Notes under the pieces: model-generated
Seen by the model: only the letters and a program-made list of their open reading frames with translations
Databases searched by the model: none
Told to the model about the DNA's origin: nothing
Shown: positions 16,481 through 24,483 of the stretch, one piece after another
How positions within the stretch are numbered: position 1 is the first letter of the stretch
How the letters are laid out: the number at the start of each line of letters is the position of its first letter
Translations under genes and position numbers: made by a program
Assembly: GCA_012719225.1 (NCBI GenBank)
Contig: JAAYAT010000161.1
Coordinates: 1-36,754 of the forward strand
DNA length: 36,754 bases
Source: Verrucomicrobiaceae bacterium
GTDB taxonomy: Bacteria > Verrucomicrobiota > Verrucomicrobiia > Verrucomicrobiales > DEV007
Direction of reading: 5' to 3'

Positions 16481-17179
16481 TTACGAAGGAGAATGGGAGG
16501 AAGTCGCAGAGTCGGCGAAGTTTTCGTGCCAGGTGATGGGATGGGGAAGGTGCTGAGGCGGAGCGTATTCGAAATGGATGATTCTTCGCCGTGTCGGCTC
16601 GGTCGTCCGACCTGACGCATGCAGCAAAAGCGGCGACATCAGCAATACGTCGCCCGGACCACACTCACAGACTACTTCCTCCCCGGCAAGATGGCCGGAA
16701 ATCAATTCTCGCGGAATGATCCCGAGCCGATGACTCCCGGGTATCACTTTGAGCGCTCCGTTTCTGTCCGTGGTAAGGTCGAGATGGATTCGGATGGTAA
16801 TCATTCGCTCCAGCAGGGCCGACGGAGCTTGCACATGGGTGACGCCTTCCTTGACGGACCATGGACCAAACCCCTCCAGCTCGGCTCTCCCCTCCACCGC
16901 GATAGTGAGATCCTGATGCCAGAGAACAGGCCAGTTTTGCTCCCTTGTTTTGTCAAAAAGGATACTACGAACCGGCACGAACCCTGTGGGGAGCATGCCT
17001 CCGATAGATTCGGAGAGAGCCAGGTTTCGAAAGTTCTCGGAACGTGAGTTCAGATGGCGAACACAGACAGACCCCGCTTCTGAAGCCACGCGATCCGCCT
17101 CGACCCGCCAAGCTTCGATCTCCTCCGCCGGAATGACCCCGCGATGGATCTCAAAACCTTTCTCCAAAAAGTGTTTCAT
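16481..17179 (-). CDS. Phytanoyl-CoA dioxygenase (PhyH) family Fe(II)/2-oxoglutarate oxygenase
   Basis: Product of 232 aa. The iron triad is visible: WHQD (His88, Asp90) and the distal His187 in PLLLHASG, followed by Arg residues in RTTEPTRRRIIHFEY that bind 2-oxoglutarate. GALKVIPGSH (141-150), the typical PhyH strand-turn, lies between them. Members hydroxylate small molecules or lipids with O2 and 2-oxoglutarate; the substrate here is unknown. I start at the ATG at 17177-17179; longer in-frame sequence lies opposite the neighbouring gene. It sits 14 bases after the DUF1080 gene and five before the DUF3817 gene. No signal peptide, hence probably cytoplasmic. Confidence 0.88.
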   Translation of the reverse strand: MKHFLEKGFEIHRGVIPAEEIEAWRVEADRVASEAGSVCVRHLNSRSENFRNLALSESIGGMLPTGFVPVRSILFDKTREQNWPVLWHQDLTIAVEGRAELEGFGPWSVKEGVTHVQAPSALLERMITIRIHLDLTTDRNGALKVIPGSHRLGIIPRELISGHLAGEEVVCECGPGDVLLMSPLLLHASGRTTEPTRRRIIHFEYAPPQHLPHPITWHENFADSATSSHSPS

Positions 17180-17193
17180 TCCCGCCGGTGCCC

Positions 17194-17982
17194 TTATTTC
17201 GGTTTCCTCGTCGGAGAAGGTTTGTCGACACCCTGTGAACCGGGTCGATCGATCTTGGTGGCGTCGGCGGGAATGCTCGCGTCGGTGAAAGGTTTTACCT
17301 CGGCGTCGAGGATGACTTTGAGTTCGACCGAGCGGATCTCGACGGTGTTGGCGTTGCCGCTGTGGAGTTGGAAGGCGAGGAGTCCCTCCAGAGCGCGGCC
17401 TTTTTCCTCGTAGTCGGTGAGCTGGGAAGTCATCCTGCCGTTGACGAGATGGACGAGGTGATTGCCCCGGGCGATGACGGTGTAGTCGTTCCACTCCGCC
17501 ACATCCACCGCGACGGGTTCGTGGGTGGACGCGAGCCATCGCTGTCCTTCGCGATCCACGATGACACTTTGCCCGTTGAGCCCGAAGATGCCCCGTCCCT
17601 TTTCCTCGTAGGTCATCCCGGTGTGTTCTATCGCGGGATGAATGTCGCTCTGGTATCCCGTGATCGCCCAGGGCCCCACTTCGGGCAGAGGGCGGCTGCG
17701 GTACTGGATGCCGGAATTGTTGTCCCCCTTGACCCGGGCGGTGACCCGCAGTTCGAAGTCCTTCAGCACACCGCCGCGCCAGATCAGGAAATCATTGTGT
17801 GGCGGGGTCCCCGGTCCGGCGCAGGTGCCGACGATGAGACCGTCCTCCACTTTCCAGAGCGCGGGATCCCCGTCCCAATCGCCGAGGTCTTTGCCGTTAA
17901 AAAGCGGGACAAACCCCTCCTCCGCCAGTGCCATGGAGGTGGCGAGGGCGAGAAAGGCGACGAGAGAAAATCGGAAGCTCAT
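17194..17982 (-). CDS. Secreted DUF1080 (3-keto-disaccharide hydrolase) family protein
   Basis: Product of 262 aa with a clear signal peptide (MSFRFSLVAFLALATSMALA). The rest is a concanavalin-like DUF1080 domain: GFVPLFNGKDLGDWDGDPALWKVEDG, then a WRGGVLKDFELRV strand, NNSGIQYRSR, then a C-terminal GLLAFQLHSGNANTVEIRSVEL. The family is very abundant in Planctomycetes and Verrucomicrobia, where some members hydrolyse 3-keto-glycosides and many are uncharacterised. The tail is Lys/Pro-rich and may be disordered. It probably acts outside the cytoplasm on a sugar derivative. It lies upstream of the PhyH and DUF3817 genes (14-base gap) and 48 bases downstream of mobA-fdhD. Confidence 0.93.
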   Translation of the reverse strand: MSFRFSLVAFLALATSMALAEEGFVPLFNGKDLGDWDGDPALWKVEDGLIVGTCAGPGTPPHNDFLIWRGGVLKDFELRVTARVKGDNNSGIQYRSRPLPEVGPWAITGYQSDIHPAIEHTGMTYEEKGRGIFGLNGQSVIVDREGQRWLASTHEPVAVDVAEWNDYTVIARGNHLVHLVNGRMTSQLTDYEEKGRALEGLLAFQLHSGNANTVEIRSVELKVILDAEVKPFTDASIPADATKIDRPGSQGVDKPSPTRKPK

Positions 17983-18030
17983 GTGCCGCGAACCCTACGC
18001 ACGAAGCTCGCGGACTTCATCCAGAAAGCG

Positions 18031-19428
18031 TCAGCGGGATGACGCGGGGGCGTCGCCGGCATACAGGTTGAAACCTTTTTCCCGGAGAAATCCGACGAGA
18101 ACCTGACCGCTCTCGCGGGCCAACTTCACGGCGAGAGCGCTCGGCGCGGAAATCCCCGCGACCACCGGAATACGGGCCGCGAGAGCCTTTTGCATGAGTT
18201 CGAAAGAGATGCGCCCACTTACTAACAAGATCACTTCGTGCAGGGACAGGCCGTTTCGCAGGGCGTGACCGATGACCTTGTCGAGGGCGTTGTGGCGTCC
18301 GACATCCTCGCGCAGCAGGAGCATATTCCCCTCCTCGTCGAAGAGGGCCGAGGCGTGGAGTCCGCCGGTGCGGGCGAAGGTCTCCTGGGCCTCGCGCAAT
18401 TTCGCGGGAAGCGCGAGGAGCCATCCGGCGGCGGGCACCGGTGCGCCCGACACCGGAGGAAAATGCTGGAAAACCGAGGCGATGGTGGCCTTCCCACAGA
18501 CTCCGCAACTGCTCGACGTGAAGACGTGGCGGGTCAGGTGGGCGAGGTCGGGAGTGGTGGTCAGCCGCACGTCGAGGGTGTTGCCGACCCCCTCGGGATC
18601 GACTTCGGAACAGCGGACGATCTCGACGATTTCCTCCGCGCCGGCGATGAGGTTTTCCGTGAAAAGGAATCCGGTGGCGAGTTCTTCGTCGTGGCCCGGC
18701 GTACGCATCGTCACCGCGACGCTGGTGCCGTTGACCCGGATTTCGAGCGGTTCCTCGGATGCGACCCGGTCGGTTTCCTCGCGGAATCCGCTCCCGCTTC
18801 GGAAGCGATGCAAGACGATGGCCTCGTCGCACTGTCCCTGCTCCAGAGTGAGGAGGTCGTCGGGCGAATTGAGGTTGGCGAAACAAGAGAGGGTTCGGTC
18901 CGTCAGCAAACAGGGTTCGATGTGCCCGAGCGCCTCCGCCTCGTCGAGGAGATCCTGCAAGCGCCGCCGCCCGGCGGCGAGGGAAGATTCGATCAGGGCG
19001 AGCATCGCCTCCCGCGGATAGAGCGCCGCGAGCGGTTCCCAACCACGTTCCGAGCGCCCCGCGACACCTTTTCCCTGGCGCAGCAGCGATTCGAGAAAGG
19101 TGGTCTCCATCTGCGGCAGATCGACGGCGAGGACCAGGACGAAAGGCGCGTCGCTCCGTCGCAGCACCGCCCGCAATCCCCCGAGCGGACCGAGATCGGG
19201 CTCGTCATCGACGACGCGCTCGACCCCTGCGAGCACTTCGGGAAAGGCCTGTTCGGCGTGGCACGAGAGCCAGAGACGGTCGGGCTGGAGCGCGGCGAGT
19301 TTGCGCAGTTGGGTGACGTAGAGAGGCCGCCCCCGCCAGTTCAGGAAAGCCTTGTCCGATCCGAAGCGGGTCGAGCGCCCACCCGCGAGGAGGACGGCGT
19401 CGAAAGAAATCGGAAAAGGCGGCGGCAT
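18031..19428 (-). CDS. mobA-fdhD: MobA-FdhD fusion: molybdenum cofactor guanylyltransferase / formate dehydrogenase sulfurtransferase
   Basis: Product of 465 aa with two joined proteins. Residues 5-195 are MobA-like: LLAGGRSTRFGSDKA (14-27) binds GTP and cofactor, then DLGPLGGL, AVDLP (Asp103) and NLNSPDDL (186-193). MobA links GMP to molybdopterin. From about residue 205 it is FdhD-like, with TPGHDEELATGFLFTE, SSCGVCG (Cys298, Cys301), LREDVGRHNALDK and an SGRISFELMQKA block. FdhD moves sulfur from IscS to the molybdenum centre of formate dehydrogenase. No stop or frame break separates them. A GTG directly before the ATG is an alternative start. The sulfatase gene ends seven bases upstream. 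No formate dehydrogenase or other moa/moe gene lies in the window. Confidence 0.93.
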   Translation of the reverse strand: MPPPFPISFDAVLLAGGRSTRFGSDKAFLNWRGRPLYVTQLRKLAALQPDRLWLSCHAEQAFPEVLAGVERVVDDEPDLGPLGGLRAVLRRSDAPFVLVLAVDLPQMETTFLESLLRQGKGVAGRSERGWEPLAALYPREAMLALIESSLAAGRRRLQDLLDEAEALGHIEPCLLTDRTLSCFANLNSPDDLLTLEQGQCDEAIVLHRFRSGSGFREETDRVASEEPLEIRVNGTSVAVTMRTPGHDEELATGFLFTENLIAGAEEIVEIVRCSEVDPEGVGNTLDVRLTTTPDLAHLTRHVFTSSSCGVCGKATIASVFQHFPPVSGAPVPAAGWLLALPAKLREAQETFARTGGLHASALFDEEGNMLLLREDVGRHNALDKVIGHALRNGLSLHEVILLVSGRISFELMQKALAARIPVVAGISAPSALAVKLARESGQVLVGFLREKGFNLYAGDAPASSR

Positions 19429-19435
19429 CACGGGT

Positions 19436-21406
19436 TCAGGGCACGCGGTTGTCCGTCCCGAGGAGATCGTTGATCGCCTTGTTCGCCGTCCTGACGATGT
19501 ATTTGTTCGGTTGATCGCGGAGGGCGCCTTTCATCGCGGCGAGGGAGGGACGGGCCGCCTCGTCGAGTTCGTCGAGCACGATGATCGCCTCGAGCCGTGC
19601 CCATTCGTTGTTGCCGGAGAGGTGTTCCTCGAGGGCGGCGAGGCCTTTCGCGGTCAGCCCCATGCGGCAGAGCGCACGCGCCGAAGCGATGGAAACCGCG
19701 GGCGCGTCATCCTCCAGCGCGTCGCTCAGCGCGGCCATGACCCCGCCCGCGTCTTTGCCTTCGGCGGCGAAATTTCCCAATCCGGTCGCTCCCCAGTAGC
19801 GCACGGCGGCATCGTCGTGGTCCAAGGCCTCGAGAAGTTCGGGGATTTTTTTGGGACCTTCCGAGGCCCGTGTCGCCGCCTCGGTGAGGGAAAGAAGGAG
19901 ATCGCTCCGGTCGCCGTCCCCGTGCAGGATCGCGAAGGCCGAGCCGGCCGCTTTTTCCCGCCGCAAAATTTCGGATTCGGGCATCAGGCCGAGATCGGCG
20001 ATCTGCAACTGCCAGTCCCGCAGGGCAGCTCGCAATTCGTCGAGCGTTTCCCGGTGGGCGGGATCGGCGGCGAGATTGCGGATCTCGTGCGGGTCGTTCT
20101 CGAGGTCGTAGAGTTCTTCGACCGGCTTACGCGCGGCGGAGAAAAGGGCCATCGTTGCGCTGAGGGCGCCCGCTTTTTCCGCCCGGCGGATTTCCCGCAT
20201 CGTGGCCCCTTGTTCGGGGGTGTTCATGTACTGGTAGTAGGGCTTGAGCGGGTCGAAGTTCCGGATGTAGCGGTAGCGGGGATTTCGCACCGAGCGGATG
20301 ATGTCGTAGCGCTCGTCCATGCGGTCGCGCGCGCCGTAGGCGTAGGGGCGCGAGGCGGGGTCGCCCACGAAGGAGACACCCTGCATCGTCTCCGGCACGG
20401 GGAGACCGGCGAGGTGCAGCATCGTCGGGGCGAAATCCACCGTGCTGACGAGCCGGTCATCGACCTCTCCCGGCGCGTGGCGGGAAAAAGACCGCAGCGA
20501 TTCCGGAAAACGCACGATCAGGGGGATGTGCGTGCCCGAGTCGTAGAGCCAGCGTTTCGCCCGCGGCAGTCCGATTCCGTGATCGGACCAGAACATCACG
20601 AGAGTGTTTTCCCATTCGCCCGCCTCCTTCAGTTCGCCAATGAGTTCACCGGCGCGGACGTCCATCGCGGTGATGAGTTCGTAGTTGCGTTTCCAATCCT
20701 CGCGCACTGCGGGAGTATCGGGATAGTAGGGCGGCAGATTGGCGAAAGCGGCGGGATCCTGACGCTGTTCGGGGCTGAGGTTTCGGGTGACCTGCTCGTA
20801 TTTTTCCCGGCTCGCGATCCCGCTCTCATGGCAACCGGTGAAGTTGAAAACGGCGAAGAACGGCTGGCCGGGCGCGCGGTTTTTCCAGTGTGCCTTCGGC
20901 GAACTTTCGTCCCAGATCTCCCGTGGCGACGGTTCGCGGAACTGGTAGTCCGTCTTGGCGTTGTTCGTGCAGTAGTAGCCCGCCTCGCGAAGATACAGGG
21001 GAAAGGGCTTCAGCCAATCAGGCAAGGTCGCGTCGCAGCGCATGTGGTGGGTCCCGATGGAATTCTGGTACATCCCCGTGATGATCCCGGAACGACACGG
21101 CGCACAAACCCCGGCGGTGGCGAAGGCCTTGGTGTAGCGCACTCCTTCCGCAGCGAGAGCATCGAGATGCGGGGTGATCGCATGGGGATCGCCGTAGCAT
21201 CCGAGATGGGGACTGATGTCCTCGGCGGAGATCCAGAGGATGTTGGGACGTTCCCCCGCCATTCCCGCCAGAGGCAGCACGAAGCCGAGGAAGGAAAGCA
21301 GGAAAAGCGGCCCTCTCCGCCCTCTCCAGAAACCGCACGGAGGGAGGAGCCGGACGGCGGATCGGTTGGGGGAAATCTGTTCGGATGGGATGGAGCGGGT
21401 TGTCAT
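19436..21406 (-). CDS. Exported sulfatase with C-terminal HEAT-like region
   Basis: Product of 656 aa. After a basic stretch a signal sequence (LFLLSFLGFVLPLAGMA, about 34-50) precedes the type I sulfatase fold: RPNILWISAEDISP gives the metal Asp/Glu (Glu62, Asp63), and VCAPCRSGIITG holds the C-x-P-x-R site (Cys101 to Arg105), whose Cys would become formylglycine. SDHGIGLPRAKRWLYDSGTHIPLIVR supplies the C-terminal metal and sulfate ligands. After about residue 525 the chain turns into helical repeats (ALDHDDAAVRYWGATGLGNF, then DAPAVSIASARALCRMG) resembling HEAT repeats. The substrate is probably a sulfated glycan or ester. No sulfatase-maturing enzyme is in the window. I chose the ATG at 21404-21406; upstream in-frame sequence lies beyond a more natural leader. 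Confidence 0.93.
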   Translation of the reverse strand: MTTRSIPSEQISPNRSAVRLLPPCGFWRGRRGPLFLLSFLGFVLPLAGMAGERPNILWISAEDISPHLGCYGDPHAITPHLDALAAEGVRYTKAFATAGVCAPCRSGIITGMYQNSIGTHHMRCDATLPDWLKPFPLYLREAGYYCTNNAKTDYQFREPSPREIWDESSPKAHWKNRAPGQPFFAVFNFTGCHESGIASREKYEQVTRNLSPEQRQDPAAFANLPPYYPDTPAVREDWKRNYELITAMDVRAGELIGELKEAGEWENTLVMFWSDHGIGLPRAKRWLYDSGTHIPLIVRFPESLRSFSRHAPGEVDDRLVSTVDFAPTMLHLAGLPVPETMQGVSFVGDPASRPYAYGARDRMDERYDIIRSVRNPRYRYIRNFDPLKPYYQYMNTPEQGATMREIRRAEKAGALSATMALFSAARKPVEELYDLENDPHEIRNLAADPAHRETLDELRAALRDWQLQIADLGLMPESEILRREKAAGSAFAILHGDGDRSDLLLSLTEAATRASEGPKKIPELLEALDHDDAAVRYWGATGLGNFAAEGKDAGGVMAALSDALEDDAPAVSIASARALCRMGLTAKGLAALEEHLSGNNEWARLEAIIVLDELDEAARPSLAAMKGALRDQPNKYIVRTANKAINDLLGTDNRVP

Positions 21407-21534
21407 GAGGAGCTTTCTGCCCGAGGTCGTTTCACATTTCGCCCTTCCGGCGCGGGTGGGCGCAGCGTTTGTCGCAGCCCCACTGTTCCACAAGCGGAGC
21501 TGTCTTGTCACGATCAATCCGTGGAGTCGGGTGG

Positions 21535-21557
21535 AGAAAAAACCTTCCGCTCACGGA
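21535..21557 (-). terminator. Weak hairpin with T-run at the aldolase gene end
   Basis: Read on the minus strand, TCCG-TGAG-CGGA spans the aldolase stop codon and is followed by AGG and six T (complement of 21537-21542). The stem is only four pairs, so it may attenuate rather than end transcription toward the sulfatase gene. Confidence 0.25.
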
Positions 21558-22534
21558 TTCGCCTGAAAAGCGCGTCCGATTTTCACCGCTTCGCGCACAC
21601 CGCCGGACGGACCGCTGTCGCCGCCGACGGCGAGAAAACGGAACCCCTGTCCGAGACGTTTCTCGACATCGCGAGCCCCACAGAGCGTGCCGAGGGGCAC
21701 GCCGGCTTGCTTGGCGGCCGCGACCACTTTTTCGATCGCCTCCTCCACCGCCGGATCACCCAGCGGAACCCCCAGAGAGAAGGCCAGGTCCGAGGGTCCG
21801 AGGAAAAGCCCGCCGACGCCGGGAGTGCTGGCGATGGCGAGGCAATTCTCCACCGAGTCCTTCGTTTCTATCATCAGCCAGAGGGCGATCTCCCCTTTGG
21901 GATCGAGCGGCCAGAGGTCGGCCCGCTCTCCGTATTCCTTGCCCGAAAGCCCCCAGTAGCGCGCCGCCCAGCCGTAGCCGATCCCGCGTTTGCCGATCGG
22001 TTCGAAGTCGGGCGCGTCCGTCAGTTGCGGGTAGCGGCAGGCCTGGACCATGGCGCGGGCATCCTCGGCGGTATCGACGTGGGGCACGACGATGCCGAGC
22101 GGACCGAGGTCTAGGACTTGTTTGATGATCCACTGCATCTGTTCCCGTCCGGCTGCGGGCACGCGCACGAAGGGGGCGACCCCCGGCTGAAGATTGCCTT
22201 TGCGCACGATCTCCGCCTTGTTGATCATCCCGAGAAGATAGCCTTCGAGCCGAGTCGGGTCGTAGGGGGAATGCTCGAGGTCGATGATGACAAAATCCAG
22301 TCCGCTCCCCGCCATGACCGCTCCGGTGCGGGTCGAAACATTGGAGGAGAATACTCCAAAAGCGGGTTTGCCCGCCTCCATCAGTTCGACGTAGCGGTTC
22401 AGGCGGGGTGTTTTCGCGGGTTCCTTCGCCGGTGTTTCCTGCGACAAAAGCGTCGGAGCGGGGATCGCGAAAAGAGCGAAAAGAGCGAAAAGGAAGAAAG
22501 GGAGGGCGGTGAGAGAGGGAGCGGAACGCATCAT
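21551..22534 (-). CDS. HpcH/HpaI family aldolase with N-terminal signal peptide
   Basis: Product of 327 aa. The core (residues 57-325) matches class II HpcH/HpaI aldolases, which cleave or form hydroxy-keto acids with a divalent metal. LEHSPYD holds the catalytic His (His88), VRVP the substrate Arg (Arg124), and IET (Glu223) and GPSDLAFSLG (Asp249) the metal ligands; all appear intact. Unusually for this fold, the chain opens with a hydrophobic leader (LPFFLFALFALFAIPAPTLLS, about 11-31) and a Lys/Pro linker, so it should be exported or membrane-attached. The ATG overlaps the upstream stop as ATGA. A second ATG follows directly. The paired genes upstream also encode exported proteins. Substrate unknown. 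Confidence 0.9.
   Translation of the reverse strand: MMRSAPSLTALPFFLFALFALFAIPAPTLLSQETPAKEPAKTPRLNRYVELMEAGKPAFGVFSSNVSTRTGAVMAGSGLDFVIIDLEHSPYDPTRLEGYLLGMINKAEIVRKGNLQPGVAPFVRVPAAGREQMQWIIKQVLDLGPLGIVVPHVDTAEDARAMVQACRYPQLTDAPDFEPIGKRGIGYGWAARYWGLSGKEYGERADLWPLDPKGEIALWLMIETKDSVENCLAIASTPGVGGLFLGPSDLAFSLGVPLGDPAVEEAIEKVVAAAKQAGVPLGTLCGARDVEKRLGQGFRFLAVGGDSGPSGGVREAVKIGRAFQANP
22467..22493. repeat. Three 9-base tandem repeats inside the aldolase signal peptide
   Basis: The unit GCGAAAAGA is repeated three times (last copy ends in G). On the coding minus strand this writes repeated Leu-Phe-Ala in the hydrophobic leader of the aldolase. Copy-number change would keep the frame and alter leader length by three residues. 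Confidence 0.85.
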
Positions 22535-24483
22535 TCGGGTTGAGTGGGGGTGGGGGAAAGGGCTTGGGAATCACCGCCGAAGGCGGAACGCAGGTAGGCA
22601 AGCACGTCGGTGATTTGATTGGGTTTGAGGACACCGCCGAAGGGTGGCATGGGGCTGCCTTCGCTGCCGTGGGTGATGAACCGGATCAATTCTTCGTCCG
22701 ATTTCGACAAGGGCGCCTCGGGGCCGCGCAGGGTGAAATCCGCCGCGACGAGAGCGGGGGTGCCGGGGAGGGCGGTGGCACCGGGGAGAGCGCCGCCGCT
22801 GCCGTCGGGCTGGTGGCAGGTGACGCAAAAGGTGCGGTAGATGCTGAGGCCGTTTTCGGGATTCGGCCCCTGGTCTGTTTTCTTCTCGGCGATCAGGAGC
22901 GGCTCTGACATCGGACCGGTGAAGAGGCTGCCGTCGAGGAGACGGGTGAGGGTGTAAAAAGCCAGCGGATTTTCCACCCGATCCCCCGCGGCGGAGCGCA
23001 AGGGATCGACCTCCAGTTCGTAGATGTAGCCCGGGTCCAGGTCCTCCAGCGCCAGCTCGACGGCACGACCGTCCCCGGCCACCCGCAACTCGCGGATCGC
23101 GACCTCGGCCTCATCCGTGCGCGGGGAGCCGCTCGGCAGATAGAGATAGCGGAAACGCCCCAGCCGATACGACGAGACATCCCCCAGCTTTTCGGCATCC
23201 ATCGCGGTGGTGAAAGTGAGCCGGAAACCGTCCGGGATCAGTTCTATCGTGGCGATCTCCACCGGAGTGCGTTGGGACCAAACGATGCGCTGGAGTCCGT
23301 CGCCGCTGGCCCAGCCGCGGGTGGTTTGGGCGACGTAGAGGCTGCCGTCTGGCGCGAAGGCCATGCGCATGTTGCCGGGGCGCAAGGGGGTTCCCGAGCG
23401 CGGCGGTACATCGCGGAAGTATTTCAGTCCGTCCCGTCCGGCCGGAATGGTGAGATTGTCCGCCCCGCTGTTCGCTTGGATCGCCTCCAGCCCGACGGCG
23501 TCGCGAATGAAAGGGAAACACGCCCCCTGGTATTCGCCGGCGACTTTTTCCAGATAGACCCGGCTGATCAGCTTGGTGAAATCACCGACGAAGATCTGTC
23601 CGGTGAACGGCCCGAATTTTCCCCCGGTGGTATCCCAGACCGGTTCGCCGGGGCTGCCGCCCATCGTGCCGTGGGGCAGCGCCACCGCTTCCGGGGTGCG
23701 CCGTTTCGCCAACTCGGGCAGATCGAGGGGACCATCGTAGTCCTTGGCCCACTTCAGCGAAGCCGGATGACCGTAAAAACGCCCCGGCTGGACGTGGACG
23801 AGGGTGCTGGTGGCGACGTAATCGCCCTGCTGGTCGGTCGCGAAAATCTCGCCGTCGGGACTGACGCCCACCCCCGCCGCCGCGCGGAAGCCGCTGGCGA
23901 TGGGCGTGAGCCGACCGTCGCGGTCCACCTTGAGGACCCAGCCCTCGTAGCGACCGGGCGAAGGTTTCCGTTCCTCGTGCACTTTTTCCATGTTCAGGGG
24001 AACGCGGGGATAGAGGGTGTTGAGCGGCCCCGCCAGATCGGGCAGGCCGGTGGAGAGGATGAAGTCGCCCTCCTTGTTCAGATGCAGGCCGAAGGTGAAT
24101 TCATGCCAGTTGTCGGTCACGCTCCAGTCGTCGTTGATCGTTTCGTAGCGATCCGCCGCGCCGTCGCCGTCGGTGTCGCGCAGGCGGGTCAGTTCCGGCC
24201 GCTGGGTCACGAAAATCTCCGTTGCCGAGGCGGCGAAGACCCCGAGCGGCTCGTGCAGGCCGAAGGCGAAGCGCCGCCACGGGCCGTTTTTCGGATCGGC
24301 GGTCAACCAGACCTCGCCGTGCCGGTTGACGATGACGAGTTGGCCGTCGGGCGTGAAGGTCACCCCCGAAACCTCCGGCACCATCGCCGTCGGCAGGGTG
24401 ATCTCCTCGATTTCGTAGGTATTGGCCCGGAGGCTCGCCGCCGCCGCGAGAGGAAGCAAAAAGAAAGCAAGGCGTCGTTTCAT
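22531..24483 (-). CDS. Exported beta-propeller dehydrogenase-like protein with C-terminal cytochrome c domain
   Basis: Product of 650 aa with a signal peptide (MKRRLAFFLLPLAAAASLRA). Residues 25-420 form a propeller like those of glucose/sorbosone-type dehydrogenases common in PVC bacteria (VSGVTFTPDGQLVIVNRHGEVW, LTRLRDTDGDGAADRYETI, ASGFRAAAGVGVSPDGEIFATDQQG, GNMRMAFAPDGSLYVAQT). A beta region (430-540) follows, then a cytochrome c domain with CVTCH (Cys553, Cys556, His557) and a likely axial Met612 in GSPMPPF. It probably oxidises a sugar or alcohol in the periplasm and passes electrons through haem. Overlapping ATGA junctions join it to both neighbours, so the three genes should be translated together. 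Quinone cofactor and substrate are not readable. Confidence 0.88.
   Translation of the reverse strand: MKRRLAFFLLPLAAAASLRANTYEIEEITLPTAMVPEVSGVTFTPDGQLVIVNRHGEVWLTADPKNGPWRRFAFGLHEPLGVFAASATEIFVTQRPELTRLRDTDGDGAADRYETINDDWSVTDNWHEFTFGLHLNKEGDFILSTGLPDLAGPLNTLYPRVPLNMEKVHEERKPSPGRYEGWVLKVDRDGRLTPIASGFRAAAGVGVSPDGEIFATDQQGDYVATSTLVHVQPGRFYGHPASLKWAKDYDGPLDLPELAKRRTPEAVALPHGTMGGSPGEPVWDTTGGKFGPFTGQIFVGDFTKLISRVYLEKVAGEYQGACFPFIRDAVGLEAIQANSGADNLTIPAGRDGLKYFRDVPPRSGTPLRPGNMRMAFAPDGSLYVAQTTRGWASGDGLQRIVWSQRTPVEIATIELIPDGFRLTFTTAMDAEKLGDVSSYRLGRFRYLYLPSGSPRTDEAEVAIRELRVAGDGRAVELALEDLDPGYIYELEVDPLRSAAGDRVENPLAFYTLTRLLDGSLFTGPMSEPLLIAEKKTDQGPNPENGLSIYRTFCVTCHQPDGSGGALPGATALPGTPALVAADFTLRGPEAPLSKSDEELIRFITHGSEGSPMPPFGGVLKPNQITDVLAYLRSAFGGDSQALSPTPTQPE

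Noticed and set aside
19352-22114. Plus-strand open frame of 920 codons opposite the sulfatase and aldolase
   Set aside because: It has no motif and lies wholly opposite coding genes with full catalytic motifs.
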